A program made the translations under genes and the position numbers. The notes under the pieces are model-generated. The model had not been told where the DNA came from, did no database searches, and saw nothing but the letters and a program-made list of their open reading frames with translations. From the NCBI GenBank assembly GCA_030621845.1, contig JAUXHA010000006.1, positions 1 through 52,692 of the forward strand: a stretch of 52,692 bases of DNA, read 5' to 3'. Positions 36,781-46,116 of this stretch are shown here, piece after piece. Source of the DNA: Spongiibacteraceae bacterium (GTDB lineage Bacteria; Pseudomonadota; Gammaproteobacteria; Pseudomonadales; Dasaniaceae). The stretch's first letter is position 1, and the number at the start of each line of letters is the position of its first letter.

Positions 36781-37452
36781 TTAATCGTTATTGAATACAC
36801 CCAACAGATGCAGCAAATGGATAAATAAATTATAAATATCCAGATAGAGAGCAACCGTAGCGCGAATATAGTTAGTTTCTCCACCATTGATGATGCGGCT
36901 GGTATCAAACAGGATCAGGCCAGACATAATCAATACGGCCGCAGCAGAAATTGCCAGAGAGACCGCGGGAACGTGGAAGAACAAGTTGGCCAGGCTGGCG
37001 ACAACAATGACCAGCAAACCAACAAACAGGAAGCCACCCAGGAATGAAAAATCTTTACGTGTGGTCAGGGCATAACCCGAGAGTCCAAAGAAGACCACGG
37101 CGGTACCACCCAATGCCTGCATGACCAGAGAGGCGCCGTTGGGCATCGCCAGGTAAAAGTTGATCATGGGGCCCAGCGATGCGCCCATAATGCCGGTAAA
37201 AGCAAAAATAGCTACAATTCCCTTGCTGGAATCGGCGGTTTTATTAACCACAAATAACAGGCCAAAACCCACCAGCATCATCACCAGGGCAGCGCCGTGG
37301 CTGAGGTTCATGGCGATGGATATGCTGGCCGTGACGGCACTGAAAACAAGTGTCAACGACAGTAGCATATAGGTATTACGAAGGACTTTATTGGTCGCCA
37401 GGGCGGACTCAGGGCTTGTGGCACGATTGCCAATGATCGGGTTGTCTTGCAT
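36781..37452 (-). CDS. yccA: Bax inhibitor-1 / YccA family inner-membrane protein
   Basis: 223 residues with about seven hydrophobic helices. GASLGPMINFYL and the C-terminal DIYNLFIHLLHLLG are family hallmarks. In E. coli YccA binds and moderates the FtsH protease. The second ATG (37450-37452) is chosen: GGAG lies 9 bases before it but directly abuts the first ATG at 37461. The resulting length is normal. Followed by its own terminator. Confidence 0.92.
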   Translation of the reverse strand: MQDNPIIGNRATSPESALATNKVLRNTYMLLSLTLVFSAVTASISIAMNLSHGAALVMMLVGFGLLFVVNKTADSSKGIVAIFAFTGIMGASLGPMINFYLAMPNGASLVMQALGGTAVVFFGLSGYALTTRKDFSFLGGFLFVGLLVIVVASLANLFFHVPAVSLAISAAAVLIMSGLILFDTSRIINGGETNYIRATVALYLDIYNLFIHLLHLLGVFNND

Positions 37453-37673
37453 ATTTTTCATCTCCGTGGCTCAGCCACAATGGTCAAACTCAACGCTTAT
37501 GATAGCTAGCTGTAAATTAAAAGCAAGTCGCCGTAAGCAATTGATTTTACGAGACTTGTTTATGAGACAGGATTTACTGGCGGGAGTTCCTTCCAGCGAC
37601 AACTTTCGTCTGGAAAATCGTCTATTAAGCGCTGGTTGAAACAGGGTTAAAAGGGGCAATGCCAGTAGATAAA

Positions 37674-37763
37674 TGGCGGAGGGGCAGGGATTTGAACCCT
37701 GGAAGGCTTTAACACCTTGCCGGTTTTCAAGACCGGTGCATTCGACCACTCTGCCACCCCTCC
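37674..37763 (-). tRNA. tRNA-Ser (anticodon TGA)
   Basis: 90 nt with long variable arm. On the minus strand the acceptor GGAGGGG pairs with CCCCTCC, discriminator G and encoded CCA; the anticodon stem CCGGT/ACCGG closes C-T-TGA-A-A. It lies upstream of yccA, an arrangement also known in Pseudomonas. Confidence 0.95.
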
Positions 37764-37878
37764 GCAGCAGGCGGTGATTATACAGAGGTTTTCTGCTCAA
37801 ACAAGCGCGGAGCGCTTAAATCCGTCTGGAAAAACAAAACTAAGCCGTTGTTTTTATAGATTTTATTGTTAGACCTTG

Positions 37879-37909
37879 TAAAAACAAGCAACCCGGCAAA
37901 AGCCGGGTT
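37879..37909 (-). terminator. Rho-independent terminator after rne
   Basis: On the minus strand, AACCCGGC-TTTT-GCCGGGTT forms a perfect 8-bp stem followed by GCTTGTTTTT. It lies 20 bp after the rne stop. Confidence 0.85.
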
Positions 37910-37929
37910 GGTTAATGCTCTGCGTGTAT

Positions 37930-39942
37930 TTAGAGCGCGTTGCTGCTCTGCTCGCGCTTGTTCCTGGGGTCATTACTGGGGCGCTGAGCTTTCTGGCGGC
38001 TGGCATCGGCTGTGGCGGCCTCGGCAACCGGCTGTTTCAGATCAAGCGCGACAGTTTCTATTGTCACCTCGGCAATCGGTTTTGGATTAGCCCGGGGGTC
38101 GTTGAGGGCAGGGCCAACCGGTGTCACGGGCTGTTGTTCAGTTGTGGAAGACTCATCGACAATTGCTGCTGGCGCAGTATCATCAACTTTGGGGGCTACC
38201 ACGGCTGAGCTTTCTGCTGTGGGTTCTATAGCGGAAGGCGTCTCTGCTACGATGGCGGTTTGTTCCACCGGAGTTTCTACGGCGACGGAGGGAGCGCTTA
38301 TAGGGGTTGTATCCTCGGGGCTCGCTACGTCGTTTGCTGTAGCTTGCTCAGCGATGGGTGCCTGCTGCTCTTCGACGACGGTGTTATTGTCGGTAGCCGT
38401 TTGCTCGGCTGGTTGGGCATTGTTGCCCCGGTTGCGGCGACGCTGTGATGATGACCGTGGTTTACGGTTTTCAGGCCGTTTTTGCGGCCGGTTTTCATTA
38501 CTTTTATTTTCATTAGCCTTGTTCTCGGTCTCTTGTACCGGTGTTGCTGGTTTGTCCTCGTTGACTACCGTCTGGGTCTTTTCCCGAGGGTTATCCTGGC
38601 GATTTTGATTGTTTCTGTCACGATTATTGCGCTGGTTACCCCGGCGGTTACGCGAGCGGTTCTGTCCCTCACCCTGTGGGCGACGGTTTTGCTGGCGACG
38701 ATTGTTTTGTTGCCCGGATTTATTGCCCGACGAGGGTTTGTTGGTTTTGGGCGCTTCCTGTACTTGCTCTTCTTTAGCGAATAAACCGCCCAGTGCGCCG
38801 ATCAGCTTGGTAATAAGGCCTGGTTCTGGTGTCGCTGCTGCCTTTTTATTTTGTACCGGAGGTTTTTGGGTCTGTGCCGGTGCCTGCGCTTTTGGGGCAA
38901 CGCCTTTTACTGCGGCTTCCTGTGGGGCTGCAATTTGTTCCTGTGGGTGTGTTTCATCACTCTCGGCAATGTGCTCGGTCTGGATTTTATAACTCAGTTC
39001 TACTTTGCTTTCGATTTCATCATCACGCAGACGCTGTAACTCAAAGTGGGGAGTGACGAGTTGAGGCACAGGGGCAATAACGACACGAACCCCGGTTCGA
39101 TTTTCAATTTCATGAATCGGCGCACGTTTTTCATTAAGCAGATAGCTGGCAACTTCTACTGGTACCAGCGCGCGTATTTCTGCGCTGCGATCCTTGCTGG
39201 CAGCTTCTTCAAGCAGGCGTAAAATGGACAAGGCCAGCGATTTAGTGTCGCGGATGGTGCCTTGACCGGTGCAACGCGGGCATACCTTGCCGCTGGTTTC
39301 ACCCAGTGAGGGACGAAGGCGTTGCCGTGACATTTCCAGTAAGCCAAAGCGGGAAATACGTCCCACTTGTACTCGGGCGCGGTCAATATCCAATGCATCG
39401 CGCATACGGTTTTCAACGGCGCGTTGGTTTTTCGCGGCGGACATGTCAATGAAATCGATAACAACCAGACCGCCCATATCACGCAGGCGAAGTTGGCGGG
39501 CAACTTCATCAGCGGCTTCGAGGTTAGTGTGTAGCGCTGTTTCCTCGATATTGGCGCCCTTGGTCGCTCGCGCGGAATTGATGTCGATAGCGATCATCGC
39601 TTCGGTGGGATCAATAACAATCGATCCCCCTGAAGGGAGTTGTACTTCGCGCCCAAAAGCGGTCTCGATCTGGCTCTCAATTTGATAGCGGTTGAACAGC
39701 GGTGTGTCATCCTGGTAGAAGCGCAGGCGACTTTTAAAGTGGGGCATTACCTGGCTGACAAAATTCAATGCGTCCTGATAAGCACTTTTGTTATCGATCA
39801 ATACCTGATCGATATCTTCACGTAAATAATCGCGAACCGCGCGGATAACAACATTGCTTTCTTGCAGTATTAGCAGGGGTGCCTTGTTTTCATTGCCGGC
39901 TTTTTGAATCGCCTCTGAAAGTTGCACCAGATAATCGAGGTC
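37930..39942 (-). CDS. rne: Ribonuclease E, larger part after an internal TGA
   Basis: About 670 residues in the same frame as the upstream part, separated only by TGA at 39943-39945. The catalytic domain continues: [24 protein letters not shown] and VVIDFIDM hold the two Mg-binding aspartates; CPRCTGQG is the zinc link. Then [15 protein letters not shown] resembles the amphipathic membrane-anchor segment, followed by an Arg/Asn-rich RNA-binding stretch and a low-complexity Ala/Pro/Glu tail. If not joined to the N-terminal part it would need a restart, e.g. GTG at 39925-39927, which has no good ribosome-binding site, and would lack the S1 domain. Confidence 0.85.
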   Translation of the reverse strand, partial: DLDYLVQLSEAIQKAGNENKAPLLILQESNVVIRAVRDYLREDIDQVLIDNKSAYQDALNFVSQVMPHFKSRLRFYQDDTPLFNRYQIESQIETAFGREVQLPSGGSIVIDPTEAMIAIDINSARATKGANIEETALHTNLEAADEVARQLRLRDMGGLVVIDFIDMSAAKNQRAVENRMRDALDIDRARVQVGRISRFGLLEMSRQRLRPSLGETSGKVCPRCTGQGTIRDTKSLALSILRLLEEAASKDRSAEIRALVPVEVASYLLNEKRAPIHEIENRTGVRVVIAPVPQLVTPHFELQRLRDDEIESKVELSYKIQTEHIAESDETHPQEQIAAPQEAAVKGVAPKAQAPAQTQKPPVQNKKAAATPEPGLITKLIGALGGLFAKEEQVQEAPKTNKPSSGNKSGQQNNRRQQNRRPQGEGQNRSRNRRGNQRNNRDRNNQNRQDNPREKTQTVVNEDKPATPVQETENKANENKSNENRPQKRPENRKPRSSSQRRRNRGNNAQPAEQTATDNNTVVEEQQAPIAEQATANDVASPEDTTPISAPSVAVETPVEQTAIVAETPSAIEPTAESSAVVAPKVDDTAPAAIVDESSTTEQQPVTPVGPALNDPRANPKPIAEVTIETVALDLKQPVAEAATADASRQKAQRPSNDPRNKREQSSNAL

Positions 39943-40491
39943 TCATTGCAGCTCTTCAGCACTGCGGCCGACACCGGCAGTACGAACAATCACGCCCATG
40001 TCTTTGGGTGCTTCGACGGAGTTCAGCGCATCGCGCAATTCATTGCGATCTTCCCCCTCAATGCGGCGGGAAATACCACCAGCTCGGGGGTTGTTTGGCA
40101 TTAACACCAGGTATCTTCCAGCGAGGCTGATAAAGGTGGTCAGTGCGGCACCTTTATTGCCACGCTCTTCCTTGTCAACCTGGACGATTACCTCGGTGCC
40201 TTCCTTTACAACATCGCGGATTTTAAAACGACCCTGCACGTCGGAAGGTTTGCGATAGAAGTATTCGCGGGAAATTTCCTTGAGGGGTAAAAAGCCGTGT
40301 TTTTCAGCACCGAAATCAACAAAGGCTGCTTCGAGGCTGGCCTCAACCCGGGTGATAGTTCCCTTGTATACATTGGATTTTTTTTGGATCCGGGTACGGT
40401 TTTCTATGTCCAGATCGTACAGACGTTGGCCATCAACCATGGCAACACGCATTTCTTCAGGTTGCGTGGCATTTATGAGCATTCTTTTCAT
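39943..40491 (-). CDS. rne: Ribonuclease E, N-terminal part ending at an internal TGA
   Basis: 182 residues from [10 protein letters not shown] to SAEELQ, then TGA. This covers the start of the RNase H-like subdomain and the S1 RNA-binding domain (about 36-118; GFLPLKEI). It is nearly identical in pattern to the E. coli enzyme, where the next residue is Trp (LQWDL). Here codon 183 is TGA instead of TGG. Alone this fragment lacks the catalytic aspartates. RNase E is the main mRNA-decay and rRNA/tRNA-processing nuclease and is essential in E. coli, so a true break is surprising. Confidence 0.88.
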   Translation of the reverse strand: MKRMLINATQPEEMRVAMVDGQRLYDLDIENRTRIQKKSNVYKGTITRVEASLEAAFVDFGAEKHGFLPLKEISREYFYRKPSDVQGRFKIRDVVKEGTEVIVQVDKEERGNKGAALTTFISLAGRYLVLMPNNPRAGGISRRIEGEDRNELRDALNSVEAPKDMGVIVRTAGVGRSAEELQ

Positions 40492-41073
40492 GTGAGTATC
40501 TATCCATCAAGCAGGAACTTGACGGCACCGTGAACACGGGACTTGGGAGAGGACGTTGTATGTTGCTATTTTAAAGGTGCTTTAGCACGGTCAAAATAAT
40601 GCCGATGGTGTTAGTCTCAGCAAATAAAATAAGGACATGAATAAAACCTTTCAGAGCCGGTTTTTGTTCAATACCATTGTTTAGCAGGGTTTATAATCCT
40701 GTAATACTTTCTAGCAATCATACTGGCAAAGTGGCTGGGTTGGCTGGGTGCGTATTCAATACGCGGTTAGCTGGATTCCCAGGGCTTTGCCTTCGTCTAA
40801 CTCAAAAACTGTTCAACGATGCCAGGTAATGTTACCTGCAAGGTTAATTAATACACTTACTCTGGGTTACACTGTCAGGAGTAAGTGCTCTAAATTTTAA
40901 ATCTGTGTCACCGGTTATTGGTTCAAAGGTGATCAGTGGTACAAGCTAAGGCTTAACGGTATTTCCTGGCGTCTCGGGCTAAATTCTCCTCGAGGCGGAA
41001 ACCAGACTTATGCCCAAGCGCCGGACTATAACAGTATTTATTAAGGCTATCAAACACTTAGGCTAATTATTTA
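40492..41073. other. Long intergenic region between divergent rne and rluC
   Basis: 582 bp without a gene. It should hold the rne leader (long and autoregulatory in E. coli) and both promoters. Visible: a perfect hairpin GCGTAT-TCA-ATACGC (40750-40764), a GTGCT-TT-AGCAC hairpin (40577-40588) and a GGCTGGGTTGGCTGGGT direct repeat just before the first hairpin. No strong ribosome-binding site precedes the rne ATG. Confidence 0.5.
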
Positions 41074-42027
41074 ATGGTTAATGAAATTCAGGGGCAGAGG
41101 CCGGCTGTTCGCTTCATCGATGTGACGGACTCCCATGAGGGGCAGCGGGTTGATAATTTTTTGCTGCGGGAACTTAAAGGTGTACCCAAATCAAGGATTT
41201 ATCGTATCTTGCGACGCGGGGAAGTGCGGGTTAATAAGTCCAGAGTTAAACCCGAATACAAGCTGCAAGTGGGTGATCGAGTGCGTGTGCCACCGGTTCG
41301 TATGGAGGCGGCAGGGCCCATTGCCCCGGTTTCCGGTGGGCTGCAGGCCAAGCTGGAGGCGTCTATTGTCTACGAGGATGAGCGTTTGTTGGTGGTAAAT
41401 AAACCATCCGGACTGGCGGTGCATGGTGGCAGCGGCATTAATCTTGGTCTTATTGAGGCGCTGCGCCAATTGCGTCCCGACGCCCGCTTTCTTGAGTTGG
41501 TCCACCGGCTGGATCGAGATACTTCGGGCTGTTTGATGATTGCTAAAAAGCGCAGTATGTTGAGATACCTGCACCAGCAATTAAGGGAGGGGCACATTAA
41601 CAAGCGCTATTGGGCACTGGTCGCGGGGCGCTGGCCCAATCGCAAGCAGCTAGTCAGTGCGCCGTTGATGAAAAATCACCTGCAATCGGGTGAGCGTATT
41701 GTCCGTGTTTCTGCTGAGGGCAAGCAGTCCCGTACCGGGTTCGCTATTCTTCATCGCTATGAACAGGCCACATTAGTTGAAGCGCGGCCGCTAACCGGCC
41801 GCACGCACCAAATCAGGGTTCATGCACAGCATGTTGGACACCCACTGTTGGGGGATGATAAGTACGGTGATCGCGAGGCCGATCTGCATTTTAAAAAATT
41901 GGGTTTAAAGCGCTTATTTCTTCATGCGGTGAGCCTTGATGTCAGGCTGCCTGACAGTGAGCAGGTTTTGTCTATCGAAGCGCCGCTAAGTGATGATTTA
42001 CAGCGTGTGCTGGATACATTGGTATAA
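41074..42027 (+). CDS. rluC: 23S rRNA pseudouridine synthase RluC
   Basis: A 317-residue RluA-family enzyme that makes pseudouridine at 955, 2504 and 2580 of 23S rRNA. The S4 RNA-binding domain (about 20-75; [22 protein letters not shown]) is followed by the catalytic domain with HRLDRDTSG, catalytic Asp147. [10 protein letters not shown] and [10 protein letters not shown] are conserved. Divergent from rne, as in E. coli and Pseudomonas, which supports RluC over RluD. Confidence 0.93.
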   Translation: MVNEIQGQRPAVRFIDVTDSHEGQRVDNFLLRELKGVPKSRIYRILRRGEVRVNKSRVKPEYKLQVGDRVRVPPVRMEAAGPIAPVSGGLQAKLEASIVYEDERLLVVNKPSGLAVHGGSGINLGLIEALRQLRPDARFLELVHRLDRDTSGCLMIAKKRSMLRYLHQQLREGHINKRYWALVAGRWPNRKQLVSAPLMKNHLQSGERIVRVSAEGKQSRTGFAILHRYEQATLVEARPLTGRTHQIRVHAQHVGHPLLGDDKYGDREADLHFKKLGLKRLFLHAVSLDVRLPDSEQVLSIEAPLSDDLQRVLDTLV

Positions 42028-42037
42028 AGGATGGCAG

Positions 42038-42670
42038 ATGCTATTAATTTTTGATTGGGACGGGACTTTGCTGGATTCTACGGCAAAAATAGTCGCTTGC
42101 ATGCAGGCGGCTATTGCTGAGTTGGCCCTGGAGCCGCGCTCCAGGGCCCAGGTGCAGGAAATTATCGGGCTCGGCTTGCCAGAAGCCATTCGCCATTTGT
42201 ACCCGATGATTGAGCAATCCGGGGTGGAGCGACTGCAGCAGGCCTATGCCGCGCACTTTGTTGAGGCGGATCAGGTTCCCTGTTCATTTTATGAAGGGGT
42301 AATGGATACCCTGTTAACCCTGAAGGCCCGGAATCATCAGTTAGCCGTAGCTACGGGTAAAAGTCGCAAGGGGTTAAACCGTGTATTGAGCAATTTATCC
42401 CTGCAGGCGTTTTTTGATGCCAGTCGTTGTGCGGACGAGACCCGTTCAAAGCCTCACCCGTTAATGCTGGAGGAATTGCTACTGGAAATGTCTGTTAAGG
42501 CCGGTGATGCCATTATGATTGGCGACACTGAGTTTGATATGGCCATGGCCAGGAATGCGGGGGTGGAGCGGATCGCAGTCAGTTATGGTGCGCATGATAA
42601 AGAGCGCTTGCTCAATTACCAACCGCGTTACTGCCTTGACTACTTTCCTCATTTACTGGATTGTATTTAA
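42038..42670 (+). CDS. HAD-superfamily phosphatase (phosphoglycolate phosphatase-like)
   Basis: 210 residues. FDWDGTLLDS carries nucleophile Asp6 and Asp8; TGKSRKGL and GDTEFDMAMA are motifs II and IV; a cap domain lies between. It belongs to the Gph-like subfamily IA; substrate not certain. The ATG at 42038 follows AAAGGA and lies 10 bp after rluC. Same position as in Pseudomonas, though the sppA gene that follows there is missing. Its stop shares TTAA with maf. Confidence 0.88.
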   Translation: MLLIFDWDGTLLDSTAKIVACMQAAIAELALEPRSRAQVQEIIGLGLPEAIRHLYPMIEQSGVERLQQAYAAHFVEADQVPCSFYEGVMDTLLTLKARNHQLAVATGKSRKGLNRVLSNLSLQAFFDASRCADETRSKPHPLMLEELLLEMSVKAGDAIMIGDTEFDMAMARNAGVERIAVSYGAHDKERLLNYQPRYCLDYFPHLLDCI

Positions 42671-43245
42671 GGTAAATGACCCCCTTCGTTTTTTAACAGC
42701 GTGACCAGGGCGATCAACGGTAAACCAATCAGCGTATTGGGGTCATTGCCTTCGAGTTTTTCAAATAGAGTAATCCCCAGTCCCTCGGCTTTGAAGCTTC
42801 CCGCGCAATCATAGGGCTTATCTATTAATAGGTAGTAATCGATTTGTTCGGGCGTCAGTTGCCGAAAATGTACCGTGTAGGACTCAATAATATGCTGTTG
42901 CCTGTTGTCACGGGTATTGAGTAGACTCAGGCCGGTATAAAAACACACCGAGCGCCCACTGCAGAGCGTGAGTTGTTCGGTGGCAGCCTGGTGATTGCCG
43001 GGTTTATGCAAGCGTTGTTGGTCCAGCGATGCTACCTGGTCTGAGCCAATAATCAGGTGCCTGGGGTAAAGGTGGGCTATAGCCTGGGCTTTGGCAGCAG
43101 AAAGCCGCTGAGCGAGTTGCTTCGGTGGCTCACCAGGGGAGGCGGTTTCATTAATATTGGGTTGGTGAGTTTCGAAATGTAAGCCCAGTTTTTGCAATAA
43201 CTCCCGACGGTAGGGCGAGCTTGAGGCGAGGACGATAGGTAACAT
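42667..43245 (-). CDS. yceF: Maf-like nucleotide pyrophosphatase (7-methyl-GTP type, YceF)
   Basis: A 192-residue Maf/HAM1 fold protein. SSSPYRRELL, IGSDQVA, DKPYDCAGSFKAEGLGI and GNDPNTLIGLPL match the YceF subgroup, which hydrolyses m7GTP. The position beside yceD-rpmF supports this subtype. It is divergent from yceD and convergent with the HAD gene. Confidence 0.92.
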   Translation of the reverse strand: MLPIVLASSSPYRRELLQKLGLHFETHQPNINETASPGEPPKQLAQRLSAAKAQAIAHLYPRHLIIGSDQVASLDQQRLHKPGNHQAATEQLTLCSGRSVCFYTGLSLLNTRDNRQQHIIESYTVHFRQLTPEQIDYYLLIDKPYDCAGSFKAEGLGITLFEKLEGNDPNTLIGLPLIALVTLLKNEGGHLP

Positions 43246-43332
43246 AGGGCACAGAAAACCTCAAAGCGGGTAGCATATCGCTAGAAGCTACTGATTTCAC
43301 TAAGAAATTGTTCATTTTTTGTGTAATTTTCT

Positions 43333-43361
43333 TTGACAGCATCTGTCTTCAGCCCTATTAT
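43333..43361 (+). promoter_or_regulatory. Near-consensus sigma70 promoter of the yceD-rpmF-plsX operon
   Basis: TTGACA (43333-43338), exactly 17 bases, then TATTAT (43356-43361). The expected transcription start is about 43367-43369, only 2-4 bases before the yceD ATG at 43371, so the mRNA would be almost leaderless. Confidence 0.75.
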
Positions 43362-43370
43362 GGCGCGCTT

Positions 43371-43898
43371 ATGTTGACTGAGCCTCTACCAAGCCAGGTT
43401 GATGTCCGTAAACTGGTGGTCAAAGGTGCGGAGATTAACGCTGAATTTCCGGTTTCGCGCTTACCTGGATTTACCAGTTTACTGGCAAATTCATCGGGCT
43501 CTGTGAATGCTTGTCTGCGTTTCTTTATTGATGAGCAGAAAGTCCAGCATATTGATGGGGAACTTAAGGCCGAGATTTTTGCCATCTGTCAGCGTTGTCT
43601 GGAACCGATGGCGATGACACTGGAGTCTCAGTTTCAACTGGGCATAGTGAGTGATGATGAGCGGGCAAAACAATTGCCGGGTAATCTTGAGCCACTAATA
43701 CTCAGAGATGAATTATTAAATCTCGCTGATGTAGTCGAAGAAGAGCTATTACTTAGCTTGCCTGCTGTGAGTTATCATCAGGCCGAAGACTGTAGCAGGG
43801 AGCAGGGCTTTTCCACCGGTGAATTCGATGAGGTCATTGAAGCGCCAAAGGAGAATCCCTTTAAGGTGTTGGCGTCTTTAAAGTCCGACAATGTGTAA
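43371..43898 (+). CDS. yceD: YceD (DUF177) family ribosome-associated protein
   Basis: A 175-residue member of the YceD family, coupled to rpmF in many bacteria and linked to 23S rRNA accumulation. CQRCLEP is the conserved Cys pair; EEELLLSLP and a C-terminal NPFKVLASLK are family signatures. The MLTEP start matches the Pseudomonas homologue, even though it lies at the predicted transcription start with no ribosome-binding site. Confidence 0.9.
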   Translation: MLTEPLPSQVDVRKLVVKGAEINAEFPVSRLPGFTSLLANSSGSVNACLRFFIDEQKVQHIDGELKAEIFAICQRCLEPMAMTLESQFQLGIVSDDERAKQLPGNLEPLILRDELLNLADVVEEELLLSLPAVSYHQAEDCSREQGFSTGEFDEVIEAPKENPFKVLASLKSDNV

Positions 43899-43932
43899 CC
43901 GATAGAGTCAGTAATTTTCAGGAGTATCAGCC

Positions 43933-44115
43933 ATGGCTGTTCAAAAAAGTAAGAAAACCCGTTCACGTCGCGGTATGCGTCGTTCACATGACGCCTTGAC
44001 CGTGGCCGCTCTGTCAGTAGATCCAACCAGTGGAGAAAAACATTTGCGCCACCATATGACGGCCGATGGTTTTTACCGCGGCAAGAAAGTAGTTGAGATA
44101 CAAGACGACGAATAA
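43933..44115 (+). CDS. rpmF: 50S ribosomal protein L32
   Basis: 60 residues, [20 protein letters not shown] start as in all L32; the zinc Cys residues are absent, as in other gammaproteobacterial L32. A strong AGGAG site precedes the ATG. It lies between yceD and plsX, the conserved order linking ribosome and lipid synthesis. Confidence 0.97.
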   Translation: MAVQKSKKTRSRRGMRRSHDALTVAALSVDPTSGEKHLRHHMTADGFYRGKKVVEIQDDE

Positions 44116-44117
44116 AT

Positions 44118-45131
44118 TTGGCTTCGCGTATTCGCATAGCAGTTGATTTAATGGGCGGAGACAATGGTCTCCGCGTTTCGCTCCCCGCCGCTCTCCAAAG
44201 CCTAAAGCAATACCCCGACCTTACCCTCGCGCTTGTTGGTGATCAGCCTGTGATTAGCAAGGCGCTTCAACAGTACACCGTTGTTTATGATCGCCTGGAA
44301 ATAATCCACGCTGCCGATGTTGTAGAAATGTCGGATAAACCTTCTGTTGCACTGCGAAAAAAAACCAGTTCCTCGATGCGTATTGCGATTGACCTGTTAC
44401 AGCAGCAATCAGTGGACGCTGTGGTCAGTGCCGGTAATACCGGTGCTTTAATGGCCATGGGCTGCTATGTCCTGAAAACACTGCCGGGAATAGATCGGCC
44501 GGCTATCTGTTCATCGTGGCCAACCGTTAACGGTTGTTGCTATGTACTGGATCTTGGCGCCAATGTCGACAGTTGTGCAGAAACCCTGCACCAGTTTGCC
44601 ATCATGGGTTCGGCAATGTGCTCGGTGCTGGATGACATTGCCCGCCCACGTGTTGCTTTGTTGAATATCGGCGAAGAGTCAGTAAAAGGTAATGAGCAGG
44701 TGAAATTAGCCAATCAGCTGCTAACAGAAGATTCCGGGCTTAATTATGTTGGCTATGTAGAGGGTGATGCCCTTTTTAAGGGCAGTGTGGATGTTATCGT
44801 TTGCGATGGCTTTGCGGGTAACATTGCCCTGAAAGTTTCCGAGGGGACGGCTGCTTATATCAGTCAAGTGCTCAACGATAGCTTTTCTTCCAGTTTATAT
44901 GCTCGTTTGTGCGCTGCTATGACGCGTCCACTGTTAAAAAGAATTTCCCAAAAATTAAATCCCGAGCAGTATAATGGCGCAAGTTTACTTGGCTTACAGG
45001 GTGTTGTCGTAAAAAGTCATGGCAATAGTAGTGCTGACGGTTTTGCGCAGGCCATTAGCCAGGCTTATGAAGAAGTGCGGGGTGCTATGCTCAATACCTT
45101 GAGTCAGCAACTGGCTAAACGCCAGCAATAA
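44118..45131 (+). CDS. plsX: Phosphate acyltransferase PlsX
   Basis: A 337-residue PlsX that makes acyl-phosphate from acyl-ACP for phospholipid synthesis. RIAVDLMGGDNG, VVSAGNTGALMA, VLDLGANVD and CDGFAGNIALK are signatures. The start is TTG at 44118, 2 bp after the rpmF stop, so translation likely depends on coupling to rpmF. No fabH follows; fabD comes directly. Confidence 0.95.
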   Translation: MASRIRIAVDLMGGDNGLRVSLPAALQSLKQYPDLTLALVGDQPVISKALQQYTVVYDRLEIIHAADVVEMSDKPSVALRKKTSSSMRIAIDLLQQQSVDAVVSAGNTGALMAMGCYVLKTLPGIDRPAICSSWPTVNGCCYVLDLGANVDSCAETLHQFAIMGSAMCSVLDDIARPRVALLNIGEESVKGNEQVKLANQLLTEDSGLNYVGYVEGDALFKGSVDVIVCDGFAGNIALKVSEGTAAYISQVLNDSFSSSLYARLCAAMTRPLLKRISQKLNPEQYNGASLLGLQGVVVKSHGNSSADGFAQAISQAYEEVRGAMLNTLSQQLAKRQQ

Positions 45132-45154
45132 TTATTTGAAGGTTTACATCGCTT

Positions 45155-46096
45155 ATGACCAACAAAACACTGGCATTTGTTTTTCCGGGGCAGGGTTCAC
45201 AAGCTGTGGGCATGTTATCTGAAATCGCCAGCCGATTTCCGCTTATTAAAGAAACCTTTGATCAGGCATCAGCGGCGCTGGCTTACGACCTCTGGGATAT
45301 GGTCCAAAATGGTGAGCAGGAACAATTAAACCTTACTGAAAGAACCCAGCCTATTTTACTTACCGCCAGTGTCGCCTTATGGCGAGTATGGCAGCAGCAA
45401 GGTGGTGCTCAGCCTGCACTGCTAGCGGGTCACAGTCTCGGTGAGTTTTCTGCCCTGGTTTGTGCAAACAGTCTCGATTTTACTGATGCTGTTATGCTGG
45501 TGCGTGATCGCGGTCAATTTATGCAGACGGCGGTGCCTGTTGGAGAAGGTGCTATGGCTGCTGTGCTGGGGCTTGAGGATGGTGTTATTGAGGCTATTTG
45601 TACTGCCGCCTCCAGTCACGGCGTGGTCGAAGCGGTTAATTTTAACTCCCCGGGCCAGGTGGTCATTGCCGGGAAAGTGGCTGCAGTCGAGGCCGCTATT
45701 ACACTGTGTAAGGAAGCCGGCGCCAAACGTGCTATGCCGCTACCCGTCAGCGCCCCGTTCCATACCTCTTTAATGCTGCCCGCGGCGGAACAACTCGCTG
45801 GAAAAATTGCCGACCTAACACTCAACAGCCCTGATATTCCCGTTGTTCATAATGTCCACGCGCAAACAGAGGCGGATCCGGCCAGGATCAAGGATTTACT
45901 GGTTCGCCAGCTCTATAGCCCGGTTAACTGGGTAGGTTGTGTCGAATTTATGGTGGCAGCCGGAATCGAGGCGACGATTGAATGCGGACCAGGTAAAGTG
46001 TTGAGCGGGCTTAATCGGCGGATTCACAAGCCACTTACTGTATTCAATATCCAGGACCCCGCCGGTCTGGATAAAGCCCTTAATGAAATTCAATAA
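45155..46096 (+). CDS. fabD: Malonyl-CoA:ACP transacylase
   Basis: A 313-residue transacylase loading malonyl onto ACP. PGQGSQ near the N-terminus, the nucleophile elbow GHSLGEFSA (Ser94), a catalytic His in APFHTSLM and the GPGKVLSGL tail are present. It follows plsX by 23 bp. Confidence 0.96.
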   Translation: MTNKTLAFVFPGQGSQAVGMLSEIASRFPLIKETFDQASAALAYDLWDMVQNGEQEQLNLTERTQPILLTASVALWRVWQQQGGAQPALLAGHSLGEFSALVCANSLDFTDAVMLVRDRGQFMQTAVPVGEGAMAAVLGLEDGVIEAICTAASSHGVVEAVNFNSPGQVVIAGKVAAVEAAITLCKEAGAKRAMPLPVSAPFHTSLMLPAAEQLAGKIADLTLNSPDIPVVHNVHAQTEADPARIKDLLVRQLYSPVNWVGCVEFMVAAGIEATIECGPGKVLSGLNRRIHKPLTVFNIQDPAGLDKALNEIQ

Positions 46097-46116
46097 TTGA
46101 CCAGGAGAGGTTTAGC

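Noticed and set aside
37562-37639. 25-codon frame near tRNA-Ser
   Set aside because: No ribosome-binding site and no similarity; likely chance.
38012-38608. A 198-codon open frame on the plus strand, rich in Ser, Thr, Val
   Set aside because: It is antisense to the low-complexity Ala/Pro/Glu tail of rne, has no ribosome-binding site and no family resemblance.
39943-39945. TGA read as Trp by an altered genetic code, or as selenocysteine
   Set aside because: Other genes here end in TGA (dUTPase, trmA, zinc ADH), Trp is otherwise TGG, and no selenocysteine hairpin is apparent.
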